This document shows, piece by piece, positions 20,831-32,945 of a DNA stretch of 47,464 nt. Position 1 is the first letter of the stretch, and every line of letters begins with the position of its first letter. The stretch covers positions 1 through 47,464 of the forward strand of contig CAMLIK010000012.1 in the NCBI GenBank assembly GCA_946480175.1. The letters are read 5' to 3'. The translations under genes and the position numbers were made by a program. Under the pieces are notes generated by a model, which did not search any database, was not told the DNA's origin, and saw nothing but the letters and a program-made list of their open reading frames with translations. Source of the stretch: an uncultured Gilliamella sp. (lineage in GTDB: Bacteria; Pseudomonadota; Gammaproteobacteria; Enterobacterales; Orbaceae).

Positions 20831-21775
20831 TTAGATTAAAGATGTTAATTGCGCTTCAATTTTGTTCTTAAGTTCATCTAATAATGCATAACGATTGCGG
20901 TACTCAGAACGTTTTTTACTGGCAACCTCTTCTATTGATTTACGATTGATTTGTGTTGGTAAGATAAATAACGATCTTTCATCTTGTTTACCATCAATAG
21001 TTAACCAAAAATCATCATAGTCAGATAAAATCCTTTCTTGTCGACTATTATAGCGCCAATTGTTATAAACATGGGTTTTATTGCCTACTGCAATGATTTG
21101 TTCAAGTTGAAAATAACGAGCAATAATTAATGCCGCTTCCACCACAACGCGTTTAGGAAATAGTCCATAACACTGCTTTGTTGCTTGTTGTACTCGAGTA
21201 CGGGCTTCGTGATGACCAGTGCCTTGTAATCCTGCTATAAACAGCGTTGACTTTTGTTGATATTGGGTAATGGTAAAAGTTAATGTGGCTAGATCAATAC
21301 CATCATTATCATAAAAATATAAGCTTAGTTCACCTTCACGAGCAAATTTATTGCGCGCTTGGATGGCGATTTTTATATTAGCTTCATTTTTTGCCGTTAT
21401 ACTTGCCAGTTGAAATGCTAAATCCGGGTTATAGAAGGCTTTAGTCATGCTATCAGGATGACAGGCTAGAAAGTCATAATGATAAGCAAGTGCTTCAAAA
21501 CGTTCTTGTTGACTTAAACAAGAAGATAAATAAGGGCGCTGCAATTTGCAAGGCAAATTGGTTTGGCATGATAGAAAATAGCCAAGTAATGGATATTGTC
21601 TTAATTTATCCAATAATTTTAACGTAATAGGACTTAGAAATAAAGTTCTTAAAAAAAATTTATAACGATAAGTCGGTTTAAGCCACAGTTCATTAAGCGG
21701 TAATTTACCTGTACAAAGCCAGTTAAAAAGTTGCCATTTACTTTTAGGCTGGGGCATACTCGTAGTATTGTTCAT
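20831..21775 (-). CDS. VirK/YbjX family protein (DUF535)
   Basis: The 314-residue protein matches the DUF535 family (VirK, YbjX, SomA) in length and in parts: YHYDFLACH, LYFYDNDGIDLATLTFTI, IAGLQGTGHHEARTRVQQAT, CYGLFPKRVVVEAALIIA and DYDDFWLTIDGKQDE. Members affect virulence factor surface expression and resistance to antimicrobial peptides in enterobacteria, but the activity is not known. No signal peptide or clear membrane segment is visible. It precedes lysO by 104 bases. No strong ribosome site is visible at the ATG. Confidence 0.82.
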   Translation of the reverse strand: MNNTTSMPQPKSKWQLFNWLCTGKLPLNELWLKPTYRYKFFLRTLFLSPITLKLLDKLRQYPLLGYFLSCQTNLPCKLQRPYLSSCLSQQERFEALAYHYDFLACHPDSMTKAFYNPDLAFQLASITAKNEANIKIAIQARNKFAREGELSLYFYDNDGIDLATLTFTITQYQQKSTLFIAGLQGTGHHEARTRVQQATKQCYGLFPKRVVVEAALIIARYFQLEQIIAVGNKTHVYNNWRYNSRQERILSDYDDFWLTIDGKQDERSLFILPTQINRKSIEEVASKKRSEYRNRYALLDELKNKIEAQLTSLI

Positions 21776-21924
21776 AAGCAGAAAGATGTATTCGTAAATT
21801 TATAAAAGTTATATGTGGCTAAATTATCAAATATCAATTTGACATTAATTTTAGATGTTTTTAAATCAGCCAATAAGAGTACAACACAAGCTAAGCCTAT
21901 GCAACCCTGTGATGTCATAAATAA

Positions 21925-21952
21925 AAAAACGGTGAACTATGTCACCGTTTTT
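21925..21952 (-). terminator. pyrG-eno operon terminator
   Basis: On the minus strand AAAAACGGTGA pairs with TCACCGTTTTT around a six-base loop, with more T after it. It lies 22 bases past the eno stop codon. The sequence is symmetrical enough to work in both directions. Confidence 0.88.
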
Positions 21953-21974
21953 ATCCTCGTTTTAAAAAAACGAA

Positions 21975-23306
<1,332 letters not shown>

Positions 23307-23322
23307 CTAATGTAAATATAAA

Positions 23323-24981
<1,659 letters not shown>

Positions 24982-25052
24982 TTAATTGAACAATATCACA
25001 TCAGTTTAAACGATAAAACCCATGCAATATATGATGAATCAGACGGGAAAAT

Positions 25053-25081
25053 AGTATAACAGAATATGGCTTAGCTCACAA
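25053..25081 (-). promoter_or_regulatory. Candidate sigma-70 promoter of pyrG-eno
   Basis: On the minus strand TTGTGA (25076-25081) and TATACT (25053-25058) are 17 bases apart, matching consensus at four and five of six positions. Transcription would start near 25046, giving a leader of about 85 bases. Confidence 0.55.
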
Positions 25082-25240
25082 TTGAATAATTATGTTTAAT
25101 CGATAAGTTACTCACTTTGCTTAATGAAATAAGATCTATTATTTAGATAATCCGTCTAATATTAATCCCAATATAGTTAATATTTTTTTGATATCTTTTT
25201 CAGTAGAACGTTTTATTGGCGATTAACGATATAATTTAAA

Positions 25241-25933
25241 TTACTTGGCGAATTTCCCCTTAAATTCGATAAACTCTTTAAGGTTATCGATATTTTTAAT
25301 TTCTAATTTACCTGCAACTTTATGTACGATATCTAAGTTAATTAACTCATTAACAGCACGACGATAAACACGGTCAGTAGTGCCAAAACGTTCTGCTTCT
25401 AAATAGTTTTTTTGAAAGTTATTAACCGGGTGAATATTAAGGTGATGTTGATACATATCAAAAGCAATGTTGTAACAAATTGAATATAATGTTCTTTTTA
25501 AGAAGATATCTAAGGTTTCTTGATAATCAAAGGCGATAGCACTAGCAAAAAACAGTGCTAATTTAGGATGTTGAAGTAATGATTGATATAATTTATCAAT
25601 ACTAACGACAGCGATAGTTAATGCTTCTTCGGCGATAATATCAAATTGACATAGATAGTTGGTGAAGAACTCCATTTCGCCAAATATATGCTCATCGCAA
25701 TCTACCGTACCTATATGAAATCGACGTCCATTATTGGCCTGATAACGTATTGAAATCGTACCATTATAAACAACAATTAAATTATCGACTTTACATCCTT
25801 GACGAAAAAGCGTAGTTTTTTCATCTACGATTTTTTTTTCAACAATACATTGTTCAATAATTGAAGCAAACAACTTATTATTATCTTGCCAATAATGACT
25901 AAAACGACCTTTATTTAATGATTTTAATTGCAT
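25241..25933 (-). CDS. Crp/Fnr family transcriptional regulator (YeiL-like)
   Basis: An N-terminal cyclic-nucleotide-type beta barrel (about 30-130) includes TTLFRQGCKVDNLIVVYNGT and GEMEFF. A dimer helix and a C-terminal winged helix (about 175-220, LEAERFGTTDRVYRRAVNEL) follow. The arrangement and the IGEIEL-like motif resemble E. coli YeiL, a regulator located next to nucleoside-use genes. There is no Fnr-type N-terminal Cys cluster. The start is uncertain: ATG at 25933 (230 residues) or GTG at 25942. It is the last gene after deoD and an MFS carrier on the same strand, 128 bases from the latter, and may regulate them. Confidence 0.82.
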   Translation of the reverse strand: MQLKSLNKGRFSHYWQDNNKLFASIIEQCIVEKKIVDEKTTLFRQGCKVDNLIVVYNGTISIRYQANNGRRFHIGTVDCDEHIFGEMEFFTNYLCQFDIIAEEALTIAVVSIDKLYQSLLQHPKLALFFASAIAFDYQETLDIFLKRTLYSICYNIAFDMYQHHLNIHPVNNFQKNYLEAERFGTTDRVYRRAVNELINLDIVHKVAGKLEIKNIDNLKEFIEFKGKFAK

Positions 25934-26061
25934 ATCACTCACACATTAATATTCGATAACGTATAGATACTTAATGATCTACAGCGTTATCTTTTTCTAA
26001 TTTGGTACAATTATAGTCAATAATAATAAAAGATATGCCATTTCAATCTAATCTATTATTT

Positions 26062-27222
26062 TTAATTATTGACCCTTTTCTTTAAAAGAATTGAAATCAC
26101 CAACATAACAATAATAACAGCATAAAGTATAGGTATCGCATTCATGATAATTTGAATACCCAAATAGTTATATAATTTCGAGCTTATAGCTGGACTAAAC
26201 ATAGCCCCAGCACTACCACTAATTAAAATGAATGAAACATTTTTACTTGATGCTTTTTTTACAAAGGTCACGCCATAAGCCACAAAAGCGTTATATAAAG
26301 CAGAGCATACAAATCCATATCCATAAGTATAGTAACCAATATAATCAATATTTTCAGTATTGACGATCATCAGTGTCATTATGAAGGCTAATAAAATGAT
26401 AGAAATAAAAAAATGCTCAATTTTAACTCGCGTTACAATCGCCGTCGAAACTAATGCTCCGATTAAGGCTGCTGTCCAATATTGAGTAATAATGTTGCCT
26501 GCATCTTCAAACGAAATTGAAAATTTTTGGCTAACAAATAGAGGAGCCCAAGTTAAAAACGTATATAACGCTAACATAGCCAAAAATAAACCGAAACCAG
26601 AAGATATAATACCAAAGTTCCATTCAGATCGCTGATGCTTCTCTTGTTTTGCTTTAGGCTGATTAATTAAATGAAAATTAGTAAATAAAATAATGATTAA
26701 CATCAATACTGCAACTATTCCAACCGTTAAATAGCTACTAGCCCAAGATAGATTATGAGTTAAAGCATAGGTAGTGATTAGCGGGAAAATGATACCAGCA
26801 ATATTAAATGTAGCATCTTGTACCACTAACATTGTACTTTGTATCTTATCTTGCCAAGTCGATACCACAATAGTACCCGCGATACACAACCCTATTCCAC
26901 CACACAAGCCTATCAAAGTCATACAAACTTCAAGTATTATTAGCGAGTTGGTGATATATAAAATAAAGGAACTAATAACAATAATTGTATAACTAAGTAA
27001 GGTAATTCGTTTAATCCCAATAATATCGATTAAAAAGAAAGCCAAAATAGTTCCTATTAAAGCCCCACCATTTAATAAAGAAAAAATGAATGCGACACGG
27101 TTTACATCTGCATTAAAATTTTGCGCTATTGGTTCTATTAGCATACCAAACTGAGAGGCAAAACCAGCCATAATAAAGTTAGCTAAAAAACTAATAAGTG
27201 TGAGCGATAATTTATTTTTCAT
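26062..27222 (-). CDS. MFS transporter, TsgA-like
   Basis: Twelve hydrophobic segments in 386 residues mark a major facilitator carrier. Segments such as SLLNGGALIGTILAFFLIDI, FNIAGIIFPLI and SGSAGAMFSPAISSKLYNYLG run parallel to E. coli TsgA, whose substrate is not established. The gene begins 32 bases after deoD and is probably cotranscribed, so a nucleoside or base is a reasonable guess for the substrate. ATG at 27222 follows GGATGGAAAT; an in-frame TTG at 27243 was not used. Confidence 0.85.
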   Translation of the reverse strand: MKNKLSLTLISFLANFIMAGFASQFGMLIEPIAQNFNADVNRVAFIFSLLNGGALIGTILAFFLIDIIGIKRITLLSYTIIVISSFILYITNSLIILEVCMTLIGLCGGIGLCIAGTIVVSTWQDKIQSTMLVVQDATFNIAGIIFPLITTYALTHNLSWASSYLTVGIVAVLMLIIILFTNFHLINQPKAKQEKHQRSEWNFGIISSGFGLFLAMLALYTFLTWAPLFVSQKFSISFEDAGNIITQYWTAALIGALVSTAIVTRVKIEHFFISIILLAFIMTLMIVNTENIDYIGYYTYGYGFVCSALYNAFVAYGVTFVKKASSKNVSFILISGSAGAMFSPAISSKLYNYLGIQIIMNAIPILYAVIIVMLVISILLKKRVNN

Positions 27223-27254
27223 ATTTCCATCCGAAAAAGGCAATAAATAACCAA

Positions 27255-27962
27255 TTAAGATTTAATAGCCACGTTTAAAGCAAGTTTGATCATATTATTA
27301 AATGTCATTTGCCTTTCTTCCGCCGTTGTCTCTTCACCAGTTAAACAATGGTCTGAAACCGTTAAAATGGCTAACGATTCGACATTAAACTGTTGCGCAA
27401 TCCCATATAAACCAGCAACTTCCATATCAATTCCTAGTACCCCTGATTTTTCTAATGTGCTAATTAACGTTTCATCAGGGTCATAATAAAGATCGCCACT
27501 AAACACATTACCTACTTTAACTGGTAAATCCATAGTATTAGCCATCTCATAGGCACGATGTAATAACGAGAATGTCGCCGATGTGGCAATATTATAACCA
27601 TTCGCTCTTTTTTGATTAGTCATTGAATCCGTCCCTGCAGCCACGGCTAATATGACATCACGCATTTTAACGCTTTGCTGTGTGGCACCTAAAGAACCCA
27701 CTCGGATAATACGTTTAACATTAAAGTCATTAATTAATTCATGCGCATAAAGGGTTATTGATGGAATCCCCATTCCATGCCCCATTACTGACACCGCAAC
27801 GCCCTCATACAATCCAGTATATCCTAGCATATTACGTACATTACAAACCTCTTTAACATCGGTTAAGTAATTTTCTGCAATAAATTTTGCGCGTAAAGGA
27901 TCGCCGGGCATGATAACGGTTTGAGCAAAGTCATTGGGATTAGCATTAATATGTGCAGTCAT
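27255..27962 (-). CDS. deoD: Purine nucleoside phosphorylase DeoD-type
   Basis: DeoD cleaves purine (deoxy)nucleosides with phosphate to base and (deoxy)ribose-1-phosphate. The 235 residues match the hexameric class. Motifs are MTAHINANPNDFAQTVIMPG at the start, GDPLRAKFIAENYL, VMGHGMGIPSITLYAHELI, RVGSLGA, GIDMEVAGLYGIA and LTVSDHCLTGEETTAEERQ with the catalytic Asp. The ATG at 27962 has AGGAAA in good position. It is first in a probable deoD-MFS-regulator unit, and is not accompanied by deoA, deoB or deoC here. Confidence 0.95.
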   Translation of the reverse strand: MTAHINANPNDFAQTVIMPGDPLRAKFIAENYLTDVKEVCNVRNMLGYTGLYEGVAVSVMGHGMGIPSITLYAHELINDFNVKRIIRVGSLGATQQSVKMRDVILAVAAGTDSMTNQKRANGYNIATSATFSLLHRAYEMANTMDLPVKVGNVFSGDLYYDPDETLISTLEKSGVLGIDMEVAGLYGIAQQFNVESLAILTVSDHCLTGEETTAEERQMTFNNMIKLALNVAIKS

Positions 27963-28100
27963 AATATTTCCTAAATAATAAATAAATTGCTCCAATTATA
28001 ATAAAGATATTTTTGTTTCAACTAGGACATAAGTCCGAACCTGATGCGTTATACCACATTTTTAGGAAATTATTTGACGATTACTTTTTCATTTATAAAA

Positions 28101-28121
28101 AAAGCGCCTAGCGCGCTTTTC
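28101..28121 (-). terminator. ilvIH operon terminator
   Basis: AAAAGCGC and GCGCTTTT pair around a five-base loop, and on the minus strand the stem runs into seven T. It lies 20 bases past the ilvH stop codon. Confidence 0.85.
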
Positions 28122-28140
28122 ATTTTATTTAGATGATAAC

Positions 28141-28635
28141 TTATTTGACCGTTTTTTCACTGCGTGATAAACCAATAATACCAGAGCGAACAATTTCTAC
28201 TATATTACAAGTCTCACGAATAGAGGATAGAAATGATTCTAATTTTTCACTAGTACCTGATAATTGGACAATATAATGTGTTGCCGTCACATCAACAATC
28301 GAACCTCTAAAAATATCAGCACAACGTTTAACTTCATCACGTGCATCAGAGCTTTTAGCTGCAACTTTAACTAACATTATTTCACGTTCAACATGTGGCC
28401 CCTCTGTAAGGTCATTAACACGATAAACATTGACCAACTTATGTAATTGTTTTTGGATCTGTTCAAGCACATGTTCATCACCTGAAGTTTGAATCGTCAT
28501 TCGACTCATTGTTGGATCTTCAGTTTGTGCGGTAGTAATGGATTCAATATTAAACCCACGCTGTGAAAATAAACCGATAATTCTTGATAATGCACCAGGT
28601 TCATTTTCAGTTAAAATTGATAATATATAACGCAT
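28141..28635 (-). CDS. ilvH: Acetolactate synthase III small subunit
   Basis: The regulatory subunit binds valine through an N-terminal ACT domain and controls the large subunit. The 164 residues begin [20 protein letters not shown] and include GLFSQRGFNIESITTAQTED, both ACT hallmarks, then VEREIMLVKV in the C-terminal domain. The ATG overlaps the ilvI stop codon by one base (TAATG), so the two are translationally coupled. GGAGAG within the end of ilvI is the ribosome site. It is the IlvH type rather than IlvN or IlvM by sequence and length. Confidence 0.96.
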   Translation of the reverse strand: MRYILSILTENEPGALSRIIGLFSQRGFNIESITTAQTEDPTMSRMTIQTSGDEHVLEQIQKQLHKLVNVYRVNDLTEGPHVEREIMLVKVAAKSSDARDEVKRCADIFRGSIVDVTATHYIVQLSGTSEKLESFLSSIRETCNIVEIVRSGIIGLSRSEKTVK

Positions 28636-30353
28636 TAGGTTCTCTCCGTTTTACTTAACCACATTTCATTCATTGCCCCACCGCGAACTTGCATTGGATA
28701 AACATGTTCTGTGGCATCAGTCATGACATCAATAAAAACTAAGCGATCTTTTATAGCTAGCGCTTTTTTTAGCTTAGGTTCCAGATCTTCTCGTTTATTA
28801 ATTACCATCCCAACATGACCATAAGCTTCGGCAATCTTGGCAAAATCAGGTAATGACTCCATATAAGATGATGAATGACGACCAGCATAAATCATATCTT
28901 GCCATTGCTTAACCATGCCTAAAAAACGGTTGTTAAGGTTTAATACAATTACAGGTAAACCATATTGCAAGGCTGTTGAAAGCTCTTGAATATTCATTTG
29001 AATACTACCATCACCTGTTACACAAACTACATGCTTCTTAGGGAATGCAAGTTTAACACCCAATGCAGCAGGTAAACCAAAGCCCATGGTACCCAGACCA
29101 CCAGAAGTAATAAAATGACGAGGTTTGTCAAAGGGATAATAGAGCGCAGTAAACATTTGATGTTGCCCAACATCAGTAGCAATATAAGCATCACCTTTGG
29201 TCAGCTTATATAAAACTTCAATCGCTTCTTGTGGTTTAATACTTTCACCTTCATGGCTATAAGCAAGACATTTGCGAGCTCGCCAATGCTCAATCTGCTT
29301 CCACCAATCAACTAAAGCATCTAGGTCACGTTCAGTACTAAGATCTTCAAGTTGTGTTAACATGGTTTCAACAACTTGTTTTGCATCACCTACTACAGGT
29401 ATAGTTGCAGAAACAGTTTTGGATATAGACGTTGGATCAATATCAATATGAATAATTTTGGCTTTTGGACAATATTTTTCAACATTGTTAGTAGTTCTAT
29501 CATCAAAACGAGCACCTATTGCAAAAATAACATCTGCATTATGCATTGCCATATTAGCTTCATAGACACCATGCATACCAATCATGCCTAAATATTTTTT
29601 ATCTGTTCCGGGAAAAGCACTAATCCCCATTAACGTTGAAGTCACAGGCAGATTGAGTTTATCTGCTAGTGATTTAACCACATTGCTAGCGTCAGCACTA
29701 ATTACCCCACCACCAATGTATAACACAGGTTTTTTAGCTGCTAATAAGGTAGTTAATGCTTTTTTAATTTGCCCTTTATGTCCTTGAGTCGTTGGATTAT
29801 AAGATCGCATTGTTACTGACTTTGGATAATTATAATTATATTTGTTAGCTGGATTAACTATATCTTTCGGCAAATCTATAACAACTGGACCGGGGCGACC
29901 AGTAGAGGCAATATAAAACGCTTTTTTAATCGTTTCTGGAATATCTTTACTATCTTTGATTAAAAAACTATGTTTAACAATTGGACGTGAAATCCCAACC
30001 ATATCACACTCTTGGAAGGCATCATTACCAATTAAATTACTCGCGACTTGGCCAGATAAAATTACTAATGGCACTGAATCCATATAGGCTGTTGCAATAC
30101 CAGTAATAGTATTAGTTGCCCCGGGGCCTGAAGTAACAAGTACCACACCAACATCACCTGTTGCTCTGGCATAACCATCAGCCATATGTACTGCAGCTTG
30201 CTCATGACGAACTAAAATATGCTCAATACCACCTAAGGTATGAATTGCATCATAGATATCCAGTACACTACCACCTGGATAACCAAATATCTGCTTAACT
30301 CCTTGATCAATCAGTGACTGAATGACCATTTCTGCGCCTGACAGTTTTGCCAT
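28635..30353 (-). CDS. ilvI: Acetolactate synthase III large subunit
   Basis: A thiamine-diphosphate enzyme that makes acetolactate or acetohydroxybutyrate, the first common step to valine, leucine and isoleucine. The 572 residues carry the catalytic Glu51 in [18 protein letters not shown]. The ThDP motif begins [12 protein letters not shown] and ends [16 protein letters not shown] and [15 protein letters not shown] segments match IlvI. ATG at 30353 is chosen because GGAGG lies eight bases upstream; an ATG five codons earlier overlaps that site. The frame is intact. No leader peptide with a following attenuator was found, which fits Lrp-type rather than attenuation control. Confidence 0.96.
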   Translation of the reverse strand: MAKLSGAEMVIQSLIDQGVKQIFGYPGGSVLDIYDAIHTLGGIEHILVRHEQAAVHMADGYARATGDVGVVLVTSGPGATNTITGIATAYMDSVPLVILSGQVASNLIGNDAFQECDMVGISRPIVKHSFLIKDSKDIPETIKKAFYIASTGRPGPVVIDLPKDIVNPANKYNYNYPKSVTMRSYNPTTQGHKGQIKKALTTLLAAKKPVLYIGGGVISADASNVVKSLADKLNLPVTSTLMGISAFPGTDKKYLGMIGMHGVYEANMAMHNADVIFAIGARFDDRTTNNVEKYCPKAKIIHIDIDPTSISKTVSATIPVVGDAKQVVETMLTQLEDLSTERDLDALVDWWKQIEHWRARKCLAYSHEGESIKPQEAIEVLYKLTKGDAYIATDVGQHQMFTALYYPFDKPRHFITSGGLGTMGFGLPAALGVKLAFPKKHVVCVTGDGSIQMNIQELSTALQYGLPVIVLNLNNRFLGMVKQWQDMIYAGRHSSSYMESLPDFAKIAEAYGHVGMVINKREDLEPKLKKALAIKDRLVFIDVMTDATEHVYPMQVRGGAMNEMWLSKTERT

Positions 30354-30453
30354 GGTTGTTGCCTCCATTTATAACTTATTTGTCATTTTTGATTTATTTT
30401 GCATGAACTAATACAGAAAATCAATAAAGTCAATAATATAAGTTAATATCTTC

Positions 30454-30483
30454 TCAAAAATGGGTCGTAGTGCTCATTTTTGA
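30454..30483. repeat. Perfect 9-bp inverted repeat upstream of ilvI
   Basis: TCAAAAATG (30454-30462) and CATTTTTGA (30475-30483) flank a 12-base loop. It lies about 100 bases upstream of the ilvI start in the 307-base divergent region with ygfZ. It could be an operator for ilvIH; no protein can be assigned. Confidence 0.45.
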
Positions 30484-30493
30484 AAGAAATAAC

Positions 30494-30522
30494 TTGTAAA
30501 AGTTTATTTTATCTATTTTAAT
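30494..30522 (+). promoter_or_regulatory. Candidate sigma-70 promoter for a short plus-strand transcript
   Basis: TTGTAA (30494-30499) and TTTAAT (30517-30522) are exactly 17 bases apart and match consensus at four and five of six positions. The next terminator is only about 70 bases downstream, before ygfZ. Confidence 0.4.
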
Positions 30523-30528
30523 GCAACA

Positions 30529-30595
30529 ATAGTGAAAAATTGATCGATAACCCAATTGACTGATTTTGAATTATTAAAAGCGTTTTCGCTTTTTT
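30529..30595 (+). ncRNA. Possible small RNA or aborted leader upstream of ygfZ
   Basis: From the promoter at 30494-30522 a transcript would begin near 30529. It would end at a clear intrinsic terminator: AAAAGCG/CGCTTTT (30576-30582 with 30587-30593), a TTTT loop and more T after the stem. The product would be about 67 bases. ygfZ has its own promoter downstream (30616-30643), so this need not be its leader. Expression is not shown; an attenuated ygfZ leader is the alternative. Confidence 0.3.
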
Positions 30596-30615
30596 CCCCT
30601 CTTTTATATATGTTA

Positions 30616-30643
30616 TTCATATTGTATTAGGGTTCTTTATAAT
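30616..30643 (+). promoter_or_regulatory. Candidate sigma-70 promoter of ygfZ
   Basis: TTCATA (30616-30621) and a perfect TATAAT (30638-30643) are 16 bases apart. Transcription would start about a dozen bases before the ygfZ ATG, leaving just room for the AAGG ribosome site. Confidence 0.5.
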
Positions 30644-30660
30644 TATAAAAGGTGTTTTTA

Positions 30661-31536
30661 ATGGCCAATTCTTATTACAAACCAACCTCACTATCTGATT
30701 GGCAGTTAGTTAAAGTATCAGGTGTGGATAATCGTACATTTTTACAAGGACAAATAACCGCTGATCTTAGTCGTATCAACGAAAATTCAGCGTCATTTGC
30801 AGCACATTGTGATGCGAAAGGACGTATGTGGAGTAATTTTATATTATTCCAACGAGGTGAAGATATATTCTATATCTTACGTAAAAGTGTTGCCGAAAGA
30901 CAAATTGCTGAATTGAAAAAAACTGCGGTTTTTTCTAAAGTAACAATAGAGGCTGTTCAAGATTTAAATCTTGTCGGATTGGAAGAAGAAGCAATTGATC
31001 CTTCCGTAATTTCAGCACTAAGTGAGCACAATTGTGTTACTATTGACGATGTTACTTATATCAAATTTACATCGCCTAACTTGCGAGTGATAAAAGTATC
31101 ATCTGAACCATTACCAAGTGATTTACAACCGTCTGATCACTGGTTAAAACTTGAATTAGAATCGGGTCACGCTATTATCGATTCACCGAATATCGAAAGT
31201 CTACTTCCTCAAGCTTGTAATTTGCAACATTTCAAAGCGATTAGTTTTGATAAAGGTTGTTATTGTGGACAAGAGATGGTAGCTAGAGCGCAATTTCGAG
31301 GTGCAAATAATCGCGGACTTTATCTATTAAAAGGCAAAAGTAAGACTTTACCGATAATCGGCGATAAGCTTGAATATGAACTTGAAGGTCACTGGCGCGA
31401 AGGCGGTCAAATATTAGCAGCATTAAAAATTGGGCAAAATGATGAAGTTTATGCTCAAGTTGTACTAGCTAATGGCATTGATATTGAAACAAAATTCAGA
31501 GTCAAAGGCCAAGCAGAGAGCGAATTATATTTATAA
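30661..31536 (+). CDS. ygfZ: tRNA-modifying protein YgfZ (folate-binding)
   Basis: YgfZ uses tetrahydrofolate and supports iron-sulfur enzymes such as the tRNA thiolation protein MiaB. The 291 residues contain the family signature K-G-C-Y-x-G-Q-E at DKGCYCGQEMVAR, followed by AQFRGANNRGLY. The N-terminal FLQGQITADL is the aminomethyltransferase-like motif. The ATG at 30661 has AAGG eight bases upstream; an in-frame GTG at 30652 is less likely. The gene is monocistronic, divergent from ilvIH, and ends in a long hairpin terminator. Confidence 0.94.
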   Translation: MANSYYKPTSLSDWQLVKVSGVDNRTFLQGQITADLSRINENSASFAAHCDAKGRMWSNFILFQRGEDIFYILRKSVAERQIAELKKTAVFSKVTIEAVQDLNLVGLEEEAIDPSVISALSEHNCVTIDDVTYIKFTSPNLRVIKVSSEPLPSDLQPSDHWLKLELESGHAIIDSPNIESLLPQACNLQHFKAISFDKGCYCGQEMVARAQFRGANNRGLYLLKGKSKTLPIIGDKLEYELEGHWREGGQILAALKIGQNDEVYAQVVLANGIDIETKFRVKGQAESELYL

Positions 31537-31548
31537 TAACATATTGAT

Positions 31549-31582
31549 ATAGTAGGAATAATTTTATAATTATTCCTACTAT
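31549..31582. terminator. Bidirectional terminator, perfect 15-bp hairpin
   Basis: The 15-base arm at 31549-31563 pairs perfectly with 31568-31582 around a TTAT loop. It separates the converging ygfZ and amidohydrolase genes. Confidence 0.8.
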
Positions 31583-31591
31583 TTTGACCTT

Positions 31592-32758
31592 TTAATTTCC
31601 TAATTCTTGATGAACGATATCAACAAAATATTCTGCACCTGTTGTTAAAATCTCATCATTAAAGTTATATGACGGATTATGAACGTTAGCACCTTCCCCT
31701 GCACCAATTTTAATATACACGCCAGGTACTTTTTGCAACATAAAGGCAAAATCCTCTGAACCCATTGTTGGTGGTGAATCAATAATAATCTTATCGTTAT
31801 CGACAATTTTTTGAGCAACTTTAATAGCAATATCAGCTTGTTTAGCGTGATTGATAGTTGCCGGATAACGACGTTGATAATCCACTTCAGCTTTGGTACA
31901 AAATGTTAAAGCTGTTCCGGTTGCAATATGTTTGATTCGTTCTTCTGCCAAATCCTGATCTTCAACACTTAATGCTCTTACTGTACCACGAATCACCGCA
32001 TGTTGAGGAAGTACATTCCAAGTGTCACCACTATGAATCTGTGTCACACTAACCACAAGTGAATCGGTTGGATTTAAATTACGGCTGACAATAGTTTGCA
32101 AACTATTAACAATATGAGTGGCAGTTAAAATGGTATCTTTACCTAAATGTGGTGCCGCCGCATGCGCACCGACACCGGTAATTTTGATTTCAAACACATC
32201 ATAAGATGCCATTACTGGCCCATGATTAATCAAAAAATGGTTTAATTCCAAATTAGGTTGATTATGCATACCATAAATGGCTTCGATCGGAAATTTGTCA
32301 AATAGACCATTTTCCACCATCACTCGACCACCGCCTTCATTTTCTTCAGCAGGTTGGAAAATCACCACAACCGTGCCAAAAAAATCACGATGGGCACTTA
32401 AATATTTTGCCGCACCTAATAATGTTGCGGTATGACCATCATGTCCACAGGCATGCATTTTTCCAGGTATTTTCGAACAGTAATCGATTTTATTTTCCTC
32501 AACGATATCCAAGGCATCAATATCCGAACGCAAACCAATCGTACGACCTTTATTCTTACCATGAATCACCCCTACCACACCGGTTGGTGCAAAATCAGTA
32601 TACAGTTCGTTAATTCCAAACGATTTTAGCTTTTCAATAATAAATTGTGTGGTCAGTTTTTCTTCGAATGCAGTTTCTGGGTGGGCATGGATATGATGAC
32701 GCCACTCTATCATCTCATCTTTTAATGCGGAAATACTTTTGGCGGTAGTACTAGTCAT
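31592..32758 (-). CDS. M20D family metallo-amidohydrolase (hippurate hydrolase-like)
   Basis: This cytosolic zinc or manganese enzyme hydrolyses N-acyl amino acids or similar amides. The 388 residues show the M20D pattern: RHHIHAHPETAFEE near the start, GLRSDIDALDI, MHACGHDGHTATLLGAAKYL with the metal-binding Cys/His, VVVIFQPAEENEGGGRVM with catalytic Glu, GVGAHAAAPHLGKD in the dimer domain, and MGSEDFAFMLQKVPGVYIKIGAGE at the C-terminus. The true substrate (hippurate, N-acetyl amino acid, auxin conjugate or peptide) cannot be told. AAGGAATAATCA precedes the ATG. It is a single-gene unit, with 187 bases and no visible signal between it and the pil operon. Confidence 0.9.
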   Translation of the reverse strand: MTSTTAKSISALKDEMIEWRHHIHAHPETAFEEKLTTQFIIEKLKSFGINELYTDFAPTGVVGVIHGKNKGRTIGLRSDIDALDIVEENKIDYCSKIPGKMHACGHDGHTATLLGAAKYLSAHRDFFGTVVVIFQPAEENEGGGRVMVENGLFDKFPIEAIYGMHNQPNLELNHFLINHGPVMASYDVFEIKITGVGAHAAAPHLGKDTILTATHIVNSLQTIVSRNLNPTDSLVVSVTQIHSGDTWNVLPQHAVIRGTVRALSVEDQDLAEERIKHIATGTALTFCTKAEVDYQRRYPATINHAKQADIAIKVAQKIVDNDKIIIDSPPTMGSEDFAFMLQKVPGVYIKIGAGEGANVHNPSYNFNDEILTTGAEYFVDIVHQELGN

Positions 32759-32945
32759 TGATTATTCCTTACATTTAATAATAAATCTGAAAGATTTTAC
32801 TAATACTATAATCCTAATTAGAACGGAGTAAAAATAACTAATTTTCCTAACGTTATCCTTTTTAGTTATAAGCAAAATAATACGGTAAATTGATAAAAAG
32901 ATCAAATAGATATAGTTTTAAAAATCAATAAATTAAAAATCAAAA

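Noticed and set aside
30460..30483. Mini-frame on the minus strand (MSTTTHF) upstream of ilvI, with three Thr codons, as an attenuation leader peptide.
   Set aside because: It has no ribosome site, lies inside a simple inverted repeat, and no terminator hairpin follows before ilvI.
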